A stretch of 64,000 nucleotides of DNA from Chitinophaga agrisoli (GTDB lineage Bacteria > Bacteroidota > Bacteroidia > Chitinophagales > Chitinophagaceae), in the NCBI RefSeq assembly GCF_008386695.1, contig NZ_VUOC01000004.1, positions 932,327 through 996,326 of the forward strand, written 5' to 3'. Numbering within the stretch: the first letter of the stretch is position 1; every line of letters starts with the position of its first letter. Position numbers and translations under genes: made by a program. The notes under the pieces are model-generated. The model ran no database searches. It saw only the letters and a program-made list of their open reading frames with translations, and was not told the DNA's origin. Positions 1 to 8,451 of this stretch are shown here, one piece after another.

Positions 1-157
1 GCACAGCTATCAGGGTTAAAACTGTTAATACCAGTAAGGTGATCTCCAGGGTAGGCTGCTGATACAGCACGCTGGGAATAAAACAGGCAAGCATGATGAT
101 AAAGAATAACAAGGGCCGTCCCCATTTGTCAAAATACCAGGTCCAGATTTTCTTCAT
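1..157 (-). CDS. Small membrane protein, 3' end cut off by the window edge
   Basis: Reading the minus strand from the ATG at 157 gives MKKIWTWYFDKWGRPLLFFI and then further hydrophobic residues up to the window edge, with no stop. About 52 residues are visible. A short amphipathic start is followed by two likely membrane segments. I do not recognise a family. The open frame, the ATG and the hydrophobic pattern support a real gene, but the missing C-terminus prevents any functional call. Confidence 0.6.
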   Translation of the reverse strand, partial: MKKIWTWYFDKWGRPLLFFIIMLACFIPSVLYQQPTLEITLLVLTVLTLIAV

Positions 158-240
158 TGTTCCGCTTTTAGGTAAGGGTATTACAATATAAGAAAAATTG
201 GGGAGTTAATGCGTAGATCAGTGTAGGTTATAAGCAATTG

Positions 241-284
241 GTAACATTGGTCACTGATCAGCGGTGAACAACATTTTACCTTTG
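241..284 (+). promoter_or_regulatory. Promoter of the small gene at 309 with a Crp/Fnr-like dyad
   Basis: The box TACCTTTG at 277-284 is an exact match to the Bacteroidota -7 consensus TAnnTTTG. It predicts a transcript start near 291 and a leader of about 18 nt before the ATG at 309. The imperfect dyad GTAACATTGGTCAC lies at 241-254, centred 29.5 bp upstream of the box. No TTG sits at the usual -33 spacing, which fits an activator-dependent promoter. The dyad and its spacing match the promoter at 643-686. Confidence 0.5.
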
Positions 285-308
285 CCTTGCAACTAAAAAA
301 CTAAACAT

Positions 309-548
309 ATGTCAGACGCTATTCAACTCATCCCCAATAATTCTTTGATAACAGCCTCCCCGGAAGAAGGCAGACAGCTGGCCATAAAAATGGCAAGACT
401 GATCATTAAGGCCACCCAGCCGGATGCAGCTGTGCGGGAGCGATTAAGAGGCGTATACGCGGAAGACGCGGGCATGCTGATCGCCATTGGCCAGACAGTA
501 GCGGTAGAATTTGCCACTATTGCAGCGGCTAACAATTACTGGAAATAA
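309..548 (+). CDS. Small conserved-looking protein of unknown function
   Basis: This is a 79-residue protein with an ATG start, no signal peptide and no membrane segment. It is rich in alanine and isoleucine, with one likely long helix around residues 20-45 (RQLAIKMARLIIKATQ) and another near the C-terminus. I do not recognise the family. It is framed by a good -7 box upstream and a rho-independent terminator 7 nt after the stop, so it looks like a monocistronic gene. The shared promoter architecture suggests that the Crp/Fnr regulator at 717-1358 controls it. A cytoplasmic small regulatory or effector role is possible but is inference. Confidence 0.7.
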   Translation: MSDAIQLIPNNSLITASPEEGRQLAIKMARLIIKATQPDAAVRERLRGVYAEDAGMLIAIGQTVAVEFATIAAANNYWK

Positions 549-554
549 AAAAGT

Positions 555-584
555 GGAGTATCAGTTTTTTGATACTCCCTTTTT
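555..584 (+). terminator. Rho-independent terminator after the small gene
   Basis: The 9-bp arms GGAGTATCA (555-563) and TGATACTCC (570-578) are perfect complements around a T-rich loop. They are followed by a T run (CTTTTT). Confidence 0.85.
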
Positions 585-642
585 ACTGCTATTCCTTTAA
601 GGCTGCCGTTACCGTTACTTCCAAATGGGCGCCCAGTGCCAT

Positions 643-686
643 GTAACAATTGTTACCGAACCATGTATGATAATTTTATTTCTTTG
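643..686 (+). promoter_or_regulatory. Probable autoregulated promoter of the Crp/Fnr gene at 717
   Basis: GTAACAATTGTTAC at 643-656 is a perfect 14-bp palindrome. A -7-like box TTTCTTTG (one mismatch to TAnnTTTG) sits at 679-686. The dyad centre is 29.5 bp from the box, as in the promoter at 241-284, and 11 of 14 dyad positions are identical between the two. The predicted start is near 693. Confidence 0.5.
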
Positions 687-716
687 CAACAGCGGACTTA
701 TTAAAATCCACCGGCT

Positions 717-1358
717 ATGGCGATAGAAGCGCAGCATGCGGAAAAAATGAAAACTTGTCTTACAGACCTTAAACAGGACCTGCTGGATGAGATGTTGGAA
801 CACGGCAGCATAAAAGCATACCAGGCCGGCGATTTTGTGGTGAAACAGGACGAACAGGTAAAATACCTGCCCATTCTGCTGGAGGGCTGCATAAAAGTAT
901 ATAGCGACGAAGATGGGGTAAGCTTTTTGCTGTATCATATATTCCCGGCCGGCTCCTGCATCTTCAGCTTTGCCCATTTATTCACCAAAGGGAGCGCCAA
1001 CTTTTCCGCACAGGCAGCAGACGATTCCCTGCTGTTGCTGATCCCCGCCTTTAAAGTAGCGGAATGGCAAACAAAATATCCCGCCTTTAATGCCCTCATC
1101 CTCCGGGAATATCAAAAACACTACCTGGACCTGCTGGAAACCACCCGCCAGGTAGTATACCATAACCTGGAAGACCGGCTGCTCTCCTACCTGCAGGTCA
1201 AATCCCTGCACCTGGGGTCTGATCTCCTGGCTATCTCGCACCAGACCATTGCCAACGATTTTGCCACCTCCCGCGAGGTTATCTCCCGGGTGATGAAGAA
1301 GATGGAAAAGGATGGCAAGCTGGTACAGGAAGGGCGCAGGATAAGGTTGTTGGGGTGA
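717..1358 (+). CDS. Crp/Fnr family transcriptional regulator
   Basis: The 213 residues have an N-terminal cyclic-nucleotide-binding-type beta-roll (about residues 25-115), a dimerisation helix (about 120-150) and a C-terminal winged helix. The recognition region reads SHQTIANDFATSREVISRVM (about 174-193), a typical Crp/Fnr helix-turn-helix. No cysteine cluster for an FNR iron-sulphur site is evident, so the signal is unknown. The palindrome at 643-656 suggests autoregulation, and a half-conserved copy lies before the gene at 309. The gene converges on the SDR/NTF2/MBL operon ending at 1443, whose promoter also has a Crp-type dyad. The ATG at 717 gives a complete fold; a second Met at codon 11 is possible. 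Confidence 0.9.
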   Translation: MAIEAQHAEKMKTCLTDLKQDLLDEMLEHGSIKAYQAGDFVVKQDEQVKYLPILLEGCIKVYSDEDGVSFLLYHIFPAGSCIFSFAHLFTKGSANFSAQAADDSLLLLIPAFKVAEWQTKYPAFNALILREYQKHYLDLLETTRQVVYHNLEDRLLSYLQVKSLHLGSDLLAISHQTIANDFATSREVISRVMKKMEKDGKLVQEGRRIRLLG

Positions 1359-1442
1359 GGAAAATAACCCATAAAACACCATAAGATTTCCGGGGTGGGG
1401 CTACACACAAACACCGGTAAAAACAGCAAGACAAAAAGCACC

Positions 1443-2204
1443 TTACAATGCAACGCGCTCGCCAGGAGGGAGTATCCGCAAGTGCTCGCCGATACCCAAG
1501 GCATTAAACGATTGCTGCAGCATTTCGCCGGTTTCCGTATAGTGGGACCATCCCTCAAAATGCACGGGAATAATAGTAGCCTGTGGAAAAGTAAAGGCAG
1601 TATCAATAGCATCGTTAGTACCCATGGTAACGTTAAAAGGCCCACGGGGTTTGGCCGCACCGGCAAAAATAAAGATATGCTGCGGCGCAAAGCGGGCCGC
1701 CACTTCCTTAATGCCTTCGTAAAACACCGTGTCGCCGGTAATGTACAGCTGCCGGTCCTGATAGCTTACTACAAAACCCGTTACATCGCCGGTGATCTTT
1801 TCCACTCCCATGGGGCCATGCCGGGCAGGGGTACCGGTGATGGTGATCTCCCCTCCTTCCGGCGCCGGCACAGTCACGCTTTCCCAGGGGGCTAAGCCCA
1901 GGGCATTACCCTGCAACCTTTCCGCGCCTATTTTAGTAGTGTAGGTGACAGGCGCCGCCTTCATCAGCTCCCGGCCGGCATTATCCAGGTTATCCCCGTG
2001 CTGGTCATGGCTCAATAACACCACGTCTATCGGGGGAATGTCTGTAATAGCCGGTCCGGCAGATTTCCAGTAGGCTGGTTTACCATTGATAGAGAAGGTT
2101 TCCCCTTTGGGGTCCAGGGTCGGATCGGTCATCAGCCGCAAACCGCCTATCTCCAGGATAACGGTAGGCCCGCCGATATAAATTACGTTCATTGCACTTT
2201 TCAT
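1443..2204 (-). CDS. MBL-fold metallo-hydrolase, UlaG-like
   Basis: The protein has 253 residues and no signal peptide. The metallo-beta-lactamase signature is present as LLSHDQHGDN (about residues 63-72), giving the His/Asp ligands. Further likely ligands are in TPARHGP, the TGDT strand (about 156-159) and the late histidine in IPVHFEGWSHY. This pattern fits the UlaG/RNase Z-like branch of cytoplasmic hydrolases; the substrate is unknown. It is the last gene of a minus-strand operon after an SDR and an NTF2-like protein, 25 bp downstream of the latter. A second Met at codon 5 (2192) is an alternative start. Confidence 0.88.
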   Translation of the reverse strand: MKSAMNVIYIGGPTVILEIGGLRLMTDPTLDPKGETFSINGKPAYWKSAGPAITDIPPIDVVLLSHDQHGDNLDNAGRELMKAAPVTYTTKIGAERLQGNALGLAPWESVTVPAPEGGEITITGTPARHGPMGVEKITGDVTGFVVSYQDRQLYITGDTVFYEGIKEVAARFAPQHIFIFAGAAKPRGPFNVTMGTNDAIDTAFTFPQATIIPVHFEGWSHYTETGEMLQQSFNALGIGEHLRILPPGERVAL

Positions 2205-2229
2205 ACCATTCAGTTTATACGCCGTTTTA

Positions 2230-2598
2230 TCAGCTGATGTCTGAGATCATCTTATTGACAATCACCCAACGGCCATCTAATTTATGAAAGGCCAGGAATT
2301 CATCATAATAAAAATCATACATTTTAACGCGTACCCGGGCGGTAGCAATGGTATTGACCGCATCTACGCCAATGATCTCGCCTTTAAAAGGCTTACCGGA
2401 ATCACGGGGGCTTTGCCGGTTAGCTACGCCATCCAGGTACTGATCCAGCGTTTTGGCATAAGGCTGGCCCTTTACATCGCCAAACAACAGCGTGCCGGGG
2501 TGCATTACCTGCCGTAGCATGTCTGTATTCCCTTCATAAATGCCTGTAAAGTACAACTGCTCCAGGGCAGCGCTGATCTGTTCATTGGAAGTTTCCAT
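2230..2598 (-). CDS. NTF2-like protein (Lumazine_bd_2/SnoaL-type)
   Basis: This 122-residue protein has the alpha+beta cone layout of small NTF2-like proteins: an N-terminal helix (about residues 4-32), then strands ending in FLAFHKLDGRWVIVNKMISD. The ending 'H..DGRW.IVNK' is typical of the putative lumazine-binding (PF12893) group. It has no signal peptide. It sits between an SDR (36 bp upstream) and an MBL hydrolase (25 bp downstream), so it probably belongs to the same small-molecule pathway. The family covers both enzymes and ligand binders, so no reaction is assigned. Confidence 0.8.
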   Translation of the reverse strand: METSNEQISAALEQLYFTGIYEGNTDMLRQVMHPGTLLFGDVKGQPYAKTLDQYLDGVANRQSPRDSGKPFKGEIIGVDAVNTIATARVRVKMYDFYYDEFLAFHKLDGRWVIVNKMISDIS

Positions 2599-2634
2599 AA
2601 CAATTGTTGTTTAAAAAAAGCAGTGGTTAGATCC

Positions 2635-3369
2635 TTAGTTCAGGTTATGCCCTGCAGCCATACCGCCATCTACGTTAATAATGGCGCCGCTGATAAAACG
2701 GCTCTTGGCCACGGTATATACCATTTCTGCAATGTCCTCTACTTCGCCTACACGGTTCAGCAAATGTAAACCAGCGCTCTGGTCTGCATTTTCCCCATGC
2801 ATGGGCGTACGGATAACGCCAGGCGCCACGGTATTTACGCGGATATTGCGTTTACCAAATTCTGCCGCCAGCTGTACAGTAAGGGAGTGGATAGCGCCTT
2901 TGCTGGTCAACGGCGCAGAAGAGGGCGCTCCGCCAAAAGCATGATTAACAAGCGGCGTGCCTATATTAATAACAACGCCGTCCTGCTGTTGCAGCATCTG
3001 GGGGATAACTGCCTGTGTGGTGAAATAAGTGCCTTTGAGATTGGTGCTCAGGAAGCGGTCCAGGTAAGCTTCGTCTACTTCCAGGAAAGGCCGGGTCTCA
3101 AAAATACCTGCATTATTGATCAGTACGTCTGCTGAGCCAAACCGGGCCACGGCGGTAGCTACCAGTTGTTCGCCGGTGGCTTTTTTGCTCACATCCCCGG
3201 CTACCATAGCCAGGTTTTCGCCCCCGCCCAGTTCATTGAACACCTGTTGCAGCTTTTCCGGGGTGGTAGAATTGATCACTACCTTATCGCCCCTTTCCAG
3301 GAAATACCGGGCTATCTCTTTGCCTATGCCGGATGATGCTCCGGTGACTATTATAGTTTGCTTTTTCAT
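2635..3369 (-). CDS. SDR-family protein lacking the canonical catalytic tyrosine
   Basis: The 244-residue Rossmann protein has TGASSGIG (9-16) for NAD(P) binding, NNAG (85-88) and a C-terminal DGG. The usual YxxxK motif is altered: Lys157 is present in PLTSKGA, but the tyrosine position (153) is proline, and the nearby serine region reads NIGTPL. Codons in this segment read cleanly, so this is not a frameshift. It may be a divergent reductase that uses another residue or a non-catalytic NAD(P)-binding protein. It is first in an operon with NTF2-like and MBL genes and is preceded by two palindromes at 3369-3433. Confidence 0.85.
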   Translation of the reverse strand: MKKQTIIVTGASSGIGKEIARYFLERGDKVVINSTTPEKLQQVFNELGGGENLAMVAGDVSKKATGEQLVATAVARFGSADVLINNAGIFETRPFLEVDEAYLDRFLSTNLKGTYFTTQAVIPQMLQQQDGVVINIGTPLVNHAFGGAPSSAPLTSKGAIHSLTVQLAAEFGKRNIRVNTVAPGVIRTPMHGENADQSAGLHLLNRVGEVEDIAEMVYTVAKSRFISGAIINVDGGMAAGHNLN

Positions 3370-3433
3370 GTTGTAAATTTTTACAACACAAAGGACGGAA
3401 GTATAGCGGAGCTGGTTACGTGATGTACATCAC
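3369..3433 (-). promoter_or_regulatory. SDR operon control region with two perfect palindromes
   Basis: GTGATGTACATCAC at 3420-3433 is a perfect 14-bp palindrome and contains GTGA-N6-TCAC, the Crp core. TGTTGTAAATTTTTACAACA at 3369-3388 has perfect 9-bp arms and overlaps the A of the SDR start codon. A weak -7 box GTCCTTTG lies on the minus strand at 3396-3389. The Crp-type dyad is centred 30.5 bp upstream of that box, in a class II activation position. No -33 TTG is visible. The inner palindrome could be a repressor site. Confidence 0.5.
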
Positions 3434-3446
3434 TTTCTGTAAATGG

Positions 3447-3953
3447 CTATTGTCTGCCCTCCGCTATTATCCGCTTATAAAGCCCCCGTGCGTACTTCAA
3501 TAATACCTGCTCCTTTTCGGTGAATGCCGGATCCCTTTCTGCCTTTATCTTATGCTCCTTATCTATCCAGCGGATCATTTTGTTATTATAGAAATAGGTA
3601 CGGTCTTCCGCGATCTGCGTCTCCTTCTCATCAAAGGTGGAGTCATACATAGGCCGGCTATATTTATAATCCCGGTCATAAATAAATACGGGGGCGGCAT
3701 GGTCAAAATATATCTCCGTGCGCGTTTTACCCATTTCCCCATACACATCCTCCACAATAAGCATCACGGTGTCTTTAGACAGGTAGCCGGTAACTGCGCC
3801 ACCTTCTGAGCTTTCTTCCTCAGACTCAATTTCAATATGCCGGTAGGTGGAGATCTTTGCATTGATCTGCTGGTACCGCTCACGGATATGGTCCACGCGG
3901 CTATCGGCCTGCAGCCATAGAAAGGGGATCAATAACAGGTAAACTAATTTCAT
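3447..3953 (-). CDS. Secreted protein of unknown function
   Basis: The 168-residue protein begins with a short signal sequence (MKLVYLLLIPFLWLQADS). The mature part is charged, with an early coiled helix (HIRERYQQINAKIS), an acidic patch (EIESEEESSEGG) and a mainly beta middle section. No catalytic motif is recognised. It is convergent with nothing and ends just beyond the Crp-type palindrome at 3420-3433. It lies 36 bp downstream of the large gene starting at 8156 and may be cotranscribed with it. Confidence 0.7.
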   Translation of the reverse strand: MKLVYLLLIPFLWLQADSRVDHIRERYQQINAKISTYRHIEIESEEESSEGGAVTGYLSKDTVMLIVEDVYGEMGKTRTEIYFDHAAPVFIYDRDYKYSRPMYDSTFDEKETQIAEDRTYFYNNKMIRWIDKEHKIKAERDPAFTEKEQVLLKYARGLYKRIIAEGRQ

Positions 3954-3989
3954 TTGGGTTATATATTTTTAATGGTGTTTATCCCGTTA

Positions 3990-6900
3990 TCAGGCCAGGT
4001 CGTCAGAATACAGCGCTTTATCCATATTGGCCCTTATTTGCGCCAGTAACGGATTATACGCTTTATTGGCAACGGGGCCTACTACGTTCTGCGCCAGATC
4101 CAGGAAATTGGTTTTCTTTAGCGCGCCCGCTGTGGTTCCCTTGGTATTGCTCACTGCTATCAGCCGGCCCATGATAAATTTATCTGCGCCCAGCTGTTCA
4201 TGTTTGGTAAGACTTTCCACAATAATGAAATTCTTAGGCATATCGCCCAGATTATTTACAGCATCTATGCTGCTATTGGTAATATCCAGGATGGGTATTA
4301 CATCATCATGCTCCACATTGCCATCCACATCCTGCCAGGTGCGGCTTATACCGGCGTCTATTTCCGCTCTGGGTTTAGGTTCGCTTGCGTCCTGCGTGAT
4401 CACGGGGGACAGGTCACCATGTACGATCTTAGCCCCACTATCCACCTGTCTCAGGTTGGAGCGGCTATCGCCATTAAATACGCCTATCTCAAAATAGGGG
4501 TTCCTGCTGATATAGGGGCTTGCAGGCACATTGGTTTCCGCATGATCCTTGCCCTGTGTAAACCTGTTGGCCAGCAAACCGGCCACTATCAGCGCCTGTT
4601 CCCCGCTATCCAGGTAAAACATACGGTAGTCTGTGGCCCCCAGCTTTGACACCACTTTTTTCTCGTACACATCATCGTCGTTCTTAAACTTACCCGCCCG
4701 GTCGTGATCCTTGTTGGGGTTTGTGGTAGCCTCCAGGGTAGCTGCGGTATATAACATGGTATATTCCTGCAACTTATCCGTCATATCAGTGGTGATCAGG
4801 AAATGTTTGTTCTTTTCCTGCTGGGTATCTTTAGATCCTACCTTATAAAGCCCGGTGGCCTTATCCAATAAAATACCTGACTGCTGTAGTTTGATCAGGA
4901 TCCTGGTCCTTAGCCATTCAGACACCCGTTTCTTTTCAGCAGGGGCGCCGCCGGCTATCTTTTTCTCCAGCGCGATGAATGCATGACGCATGGCAGTTTT
5001 TAACGCCTCTACATAGGCAACCGGTTTGGTGTTATCGGTGGTCAGGGCGTCTATCTGGCCTATATTTGTCAACGCCCGGGCCGACGGGCGCTTATCCTTG
5101 CTGGAGAGCTTTTCTACCAGCACTTTAAGACCGTTCCGCAAAGCCTCTACCGGCGTATATCCAGGCCACAAGCGCACAGAGTCTCCTGTATCTGCCAGCG
5201 TGGGTCTTTGAAAACCAAAGCTGCCCCTTTCCGTGATCTTCACCTCCTGGTCGCTTGCCAGGTTAAAATCAGTGACCATACCCGGTATCAGTGGCTTGGT
5301 CCTATTGTAGGTAGTAGTAACGCCATCATAGATAAACTTACCACCGCCGCTTTTAGGAACTTTAAGGATCAGGCTGGGGTGCCCTTCGGAGCCTATAGCC
5401 TCCAACGTCTGCGCACCACCGGATATGGAGTTGATCACATTACTGATCCTGGTCACCAGCTGTCCCCTGTCCTCCAGGAAACCGTCGTGGAAATTGCCAT
5501 AATCCGCATGGGTAGTGATCTTACCTGCCAGGGCGGTTTTCTGCTTCTCCAGTAAACTATCTGTGGTGGCCGCTTTTTCGCCCACGGTGCGGCTCAGGTC
5601 CGGGGCTACATCATGCTCCGGCGCATCAAATAGTTTTTCCTTTGCAGCCTTCTTATTCGGAGCGCCGCCAATGCTGCCAATAATACCCTGCTGGTCTTCC
5701 AGGACCCTTAAGTTATGCGAGGGCAGCCCTGCGGAAGCAACAGAAATATCTCCGGTGGTATAGGAAGTGGCGCCTCCCCCGAATGTCCTGGTAGTGGGCG
5801 CCCTTCTGTTCTTTGAAGTAGCTCCTTTATCCTGCAGCGCCAGCAAAGCGGGATTAATGGGTTGCAACAGGCTGGATACATCTACCCCATTACTGCCCAA
5901 CAGCGATGTATACTGCTCATTCAGCGCGTGGTCTGTGCTACTCCTGGCATACAGGCCTCCCCCTCTCCCCTCCCGGTCAAAACCCCGCCCGCCCTGTGCG
6001 TTAAAGGAAGCAATGTGTTTATGGAAGAAAACCAGCATGGAGAGGAAATCGCCCTGGATATTATCAAAGCTGATGTTGCCCAGGCCTGTCAGATCCTCTT
6101 TGCCCATCAATGCATATAACAGCTGCGTATATTTCTTTTTTGCCTTTTTGGTGGATGATAGCTTAGCGGGTTTATGGTCCTTATACCAATCTTCATTGGC
6201 AAAACTATTAAGCCTAGCGGTAGCCCTTACTTCTTCCGGTTTATCCTGGAGCAGCGGTTCCTTCTGCGCAACTACCGCCCAACGCTCTGCGGTCACATTC
6301 CCATCATTCTCCGCGCATTCCATTACCAATGCCAGCAGCTTGGCTTTGTCCCAACCGGTAACGCTTAATAGTTTAGTGTAGTCTGCGGCCTTGCTTTTCC
6401 CTTTTGTGGTAGCGAAAGCCAGGCCTATCTTCACGGCGTCTGTGGCGTAAGTGCCCGGAATGCCGCCTGCTTTGAGTAGTTCCGTAACGCTTTCAACCTT
6501 GTTATTAGTTTTGGCCGCGGCATATACGGGTTTAATTGCATCCAGGTTACCGTATTTACCGGCTTCTTTCACAAAATCTGTGATGTCCTTGATGGCCGTG
6601 TAAGTTATAGCCACCAGGAAGGCCGCCATGGCCATAGGCCCGGGCGTACCCGTAACCGTCTTAGCGCCATCATAAAAAGCTTTAATGGCTTTTATATCTC
6701 CTTTGGCGCCAACGGCATCGATCAACCCCAGTGTATGCGCCAGGTTATCTGTACCAGCGGCGGTGATCAGCGCCACGGCATCCGTAATATCATCTGAGCG
6801 GTGATGTTTATTGAGCTGCGTGAAGATGCTGATCTGTTTGGGCACATCGTCTGTAAACAGTGCAGTGACCGCTTCTTTTCTGGCCTTTGAACCAGCCATC

Positions 6901-8156
6901 AATAGCACCACCGTACTATTTCTCTGCGTATCATCATCAGGGGCGTCTGTTGTTTTTTTGATCTCCCCTCCCTGGTTGGTGTACTTGGTGGCTAAACCTT
7001 TGTTTTTTGTGAGGTATCCATCCAGGGCTTCAAAAGAGACAGGCGCCAGTTTTGTATTGCCAATTTCGCCGGTATCTGCTTTCTTTTTACCGTAATTATA
7101 GCTGATATCCGTATCACCGGCTACTTTGGTTTTAAATTTATTGATCGTGTTATAGATCCCGGAATGTAAAGCGTATGCGTTTTTTTGTGCAGCGGCCTTC
7201 CGGTCCAATTCCTCTTTTAAAGGCGCCACCTCGCCATCTGCTTTGGCTTGCAGCTTAGCCGCAATCTGATCATACAAGGCGGTATATTCAGCATCATAAG
7301 TGATATACATGTCCTTGTAATAAGCCAGCATGGTATCCATTTTCCCTTTCAGGCTGGCATTATATCCATCAATGATAGCGCGCATAGACGCGGTTGCCTT
7401 TATCATATGGCCGTTATAGATCTTATCAGCGCCATCCCTGTGCCGTCCGGCAATATCTGCCATGATCAGCCTTGCTGCCTGATAGTCTGCCCATGCTTCT
7501 TCATATTGGTTGGCATTGATCTTCCCAACGGCCTTTATCTTTTCTGCGTCCAGTTTTCCTAATTCCTCATCTATATCCCACTGCAGCTGAATAACCTGGC
7601 GTTGTACCGGCGCATTGGACGGTACGCGGGCCTGTTTACGCTGCGCAACCGGCCATCCGTCATAGGGCAGCGCCGTTCCCGCGGCAGTAGGTATATAATT
7701 GACTGCAGCGCCTCCATATGCTAGCCCGCCCATTTCCGCTGCTCCCGGACCCGCTGACCGTGCTGACGGCATATTGAAGGAAGCAGCAATGATGTCTGCG
7801 TGTGGCAGCAGGCTACCCGCCGGCTGTGCACCAGCCGCCTGTTCCGCCAATGGTTGGCCTCCCAGGGACTGACCAGCCGCTGACTGGCCCGCTGGCGGGT
7901 CTTCCCGCTCTATTTTTAACTGAAATGGCGGTATTGCCTGCATGGCCGGTCCTGGCTCCTGTGGCGGCGTGAATATACCAATATCCGCCCTTGGCGCCGT
8001 TACCTGCTGTACCGGGGCCTCCCCCTCCTGCGAGGTCGTTTTCAATTGCGGTACCGGAGCAACGGTAGCCCTGGCAATGCCGGATGACTGCTGGTTGTGC
8101 GCAACTGCACGCGAGGTAGTTGGTATAGGAACTGCATTTTTAGGATCGTGCGCCAT
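3990..8156 (-). CDS. Giant protein with a degenerate DUF4157-like (eCIS-associated) N-terminus
   Basis: The 1388-residue protein has no signal peptide. Residues 1-150 are low complexity (Pro, Ala, Gln). A 33-residue stretch ending at about 178 (GWPVAQRKQARV) matches, without gaps, my recollection of the end of DUF4157 domains (HEAWHVVQQKQGRV). The zinc-binding HEAWH reads YDGWP here. VQRQVIQLQ (184-192) also resembles the glutamine-rich linkers of DUF4157 proteins. A long helical region follows (about 195-760), then a mixed region and a C-terminal domain (about 1200-1388) I do not recognise. DUF4157 proteins are linked in the literature to extracellular contractile injection systems as cargo or accessory proteins. 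No tail-tube or sheath genes are in this window, so a cargo role is inference. Confidence 0.8.
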   Translation of the reverse strand: MAHDPKNAVPIPTTSRAVAHNQQSSGIARATVAPVPQLKTTSQEGEAPVQQVTAPRADIGIFTPPQEPGPAMQAIPPFQLKIEREDPPAGQSAAGQSLGGQPLAEQAAGAQPAGSLLPHADIIAASFNMPSARSAGPGAAEMGGLAYGGAAVNYIPTAAGTALPYDGWPVAQRKQARVPSNAPVQRQVIQLQWDIDEELGKLDAEKIKAVGKINANQYEEAWADYQAARLIMADIAGRHRDGADKIYNGHMIKATASMRAIIDGYNASLKGKMDTMLAYYKDMYITYDAEYTALYDQIAAKLQAKADGEVAPLKEELDRKAAAQKNAYALHSGIYNTINKFKTKVAGDTDISYNYGKKKADTGEIGNTKLAPVSFEALDGYLTKNKGLATKYTNQGGEIKKTTDAPDDDTQRNSTVVLLMAGSKARKEAVTALFTDDVPKQISIFTQLNKHHRSDDITDAVALITAAGTDNLAHTLGLIDAVGAKGDIKAIKAFYDGAKTVTGTPGPMAMAAFLVAITYTAIKDITDFVKEAGKYGNLDAIKPVYAAAKTNNKVESVTELLKAGGIPGTYATDAVKIGLAFATTKGKSKAADYTKLLSVTGWDKAKLLALVMECAENDGNVTAERWAVVAQKEPLLQDKPEEVRATARLNSFANEDWYKDHKPAKLSSTKKAKKKYTQLLYALMGKEDLTGLGNISFDNIQGDFLSMLVFFHKHIASFNAQGGRGFDREGRGGGLYARSSTDHALNEQYTSLLGSNGVDVSSLLQPINPALLALQDKGATSKNRRAPTTRTFGGGATSYTTGDISVASAGLPSHNLRVLEDQQGIIGSIGGAPNKKAAKEKLFDAPEHDVAPDLSRTVGEKAATTDSLLEKQKTALAGKITTHADYGNFHDGFLEDRGQLVTRISNVINSISGGAQTLEAIGSEGHPSLILKVPKSGGGKFIYDGVTTTYNRTKPLIPGMVTDFNLASDQEVKITERGSFGFQRPTLADTGDSVRLWPGYTPVEALRNGLKVLVEKLSSKDKRPSARALTNIGQIDALTTDNTKPVAYVEALKTAMRHAFIALEKKIAGGAPAEKKRVSEWLRTRILIKLQQSGILLDKATGLYKVGSKDTQQEKNKHFLITTDMTDKLQEYTMLYTAATLEATTNPNKDHDRAGKFKNDDDVYEKKVVSKLGATDYRMFYLDSGEQALIVAGLLANRFTQGKDHAETNVPASPYISRNPYFEIGVFNGDSRSNLRQVDSGAKIVHGDLSPVITQDASEPKPRAEIDAGISRTWQDVDGNVEHDDVIPILDITNSSIDAVNNLGDMPKNFIIVESLTKHEQLGADKFIMGRLIAVSNTKGTTAGALKKTNFLDLAQNVVGPVANKAYNPLLAQIRANMDKALYSDDLA

Positions 8157-8275
8157 GCATAGAGGGAATTGGATAGATATTCAGTTCAGGCAAAATACAA
8201 TTTATTCCATTATGCAGAGATACTAATTATCAACGGGCTATACGGCTAGTAACCAGGAATGCGGCATTGGGGTGA

Positions 8276-8334
8276 CCAAAAAAACAAAAAGCCCGTCCCC
8301 GCTGGAGGCAACGCATCGCTGCCTCCAAACGGGC
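8276..8334 (-). terminator. Rho-independent terminator downstream of the susCD operon
   Basis: On the minus strand the hairpin has an 8-bp core (TGGAGGCA with TGCCTCCA, 8303-8327) inside outer GCCCG/CGGGC arms. It is followed by TTTTTGTTTTTTT. It lies about 180 nt beyond the susD stop and would also stop read-through toward the gene starting at 8156. Confidence 0.75.
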
Positions 8335-8451
8335 GAAGGGCCGCATCAAAATTCCACTACCATCCTATTCGCACTTCTTTAAAATGCTTGCTAACATCCG
8401 GGATGTTACTCCCCCCTTGTGCAGATAGCAGGGGATGGCGGGCCTTTTTAT

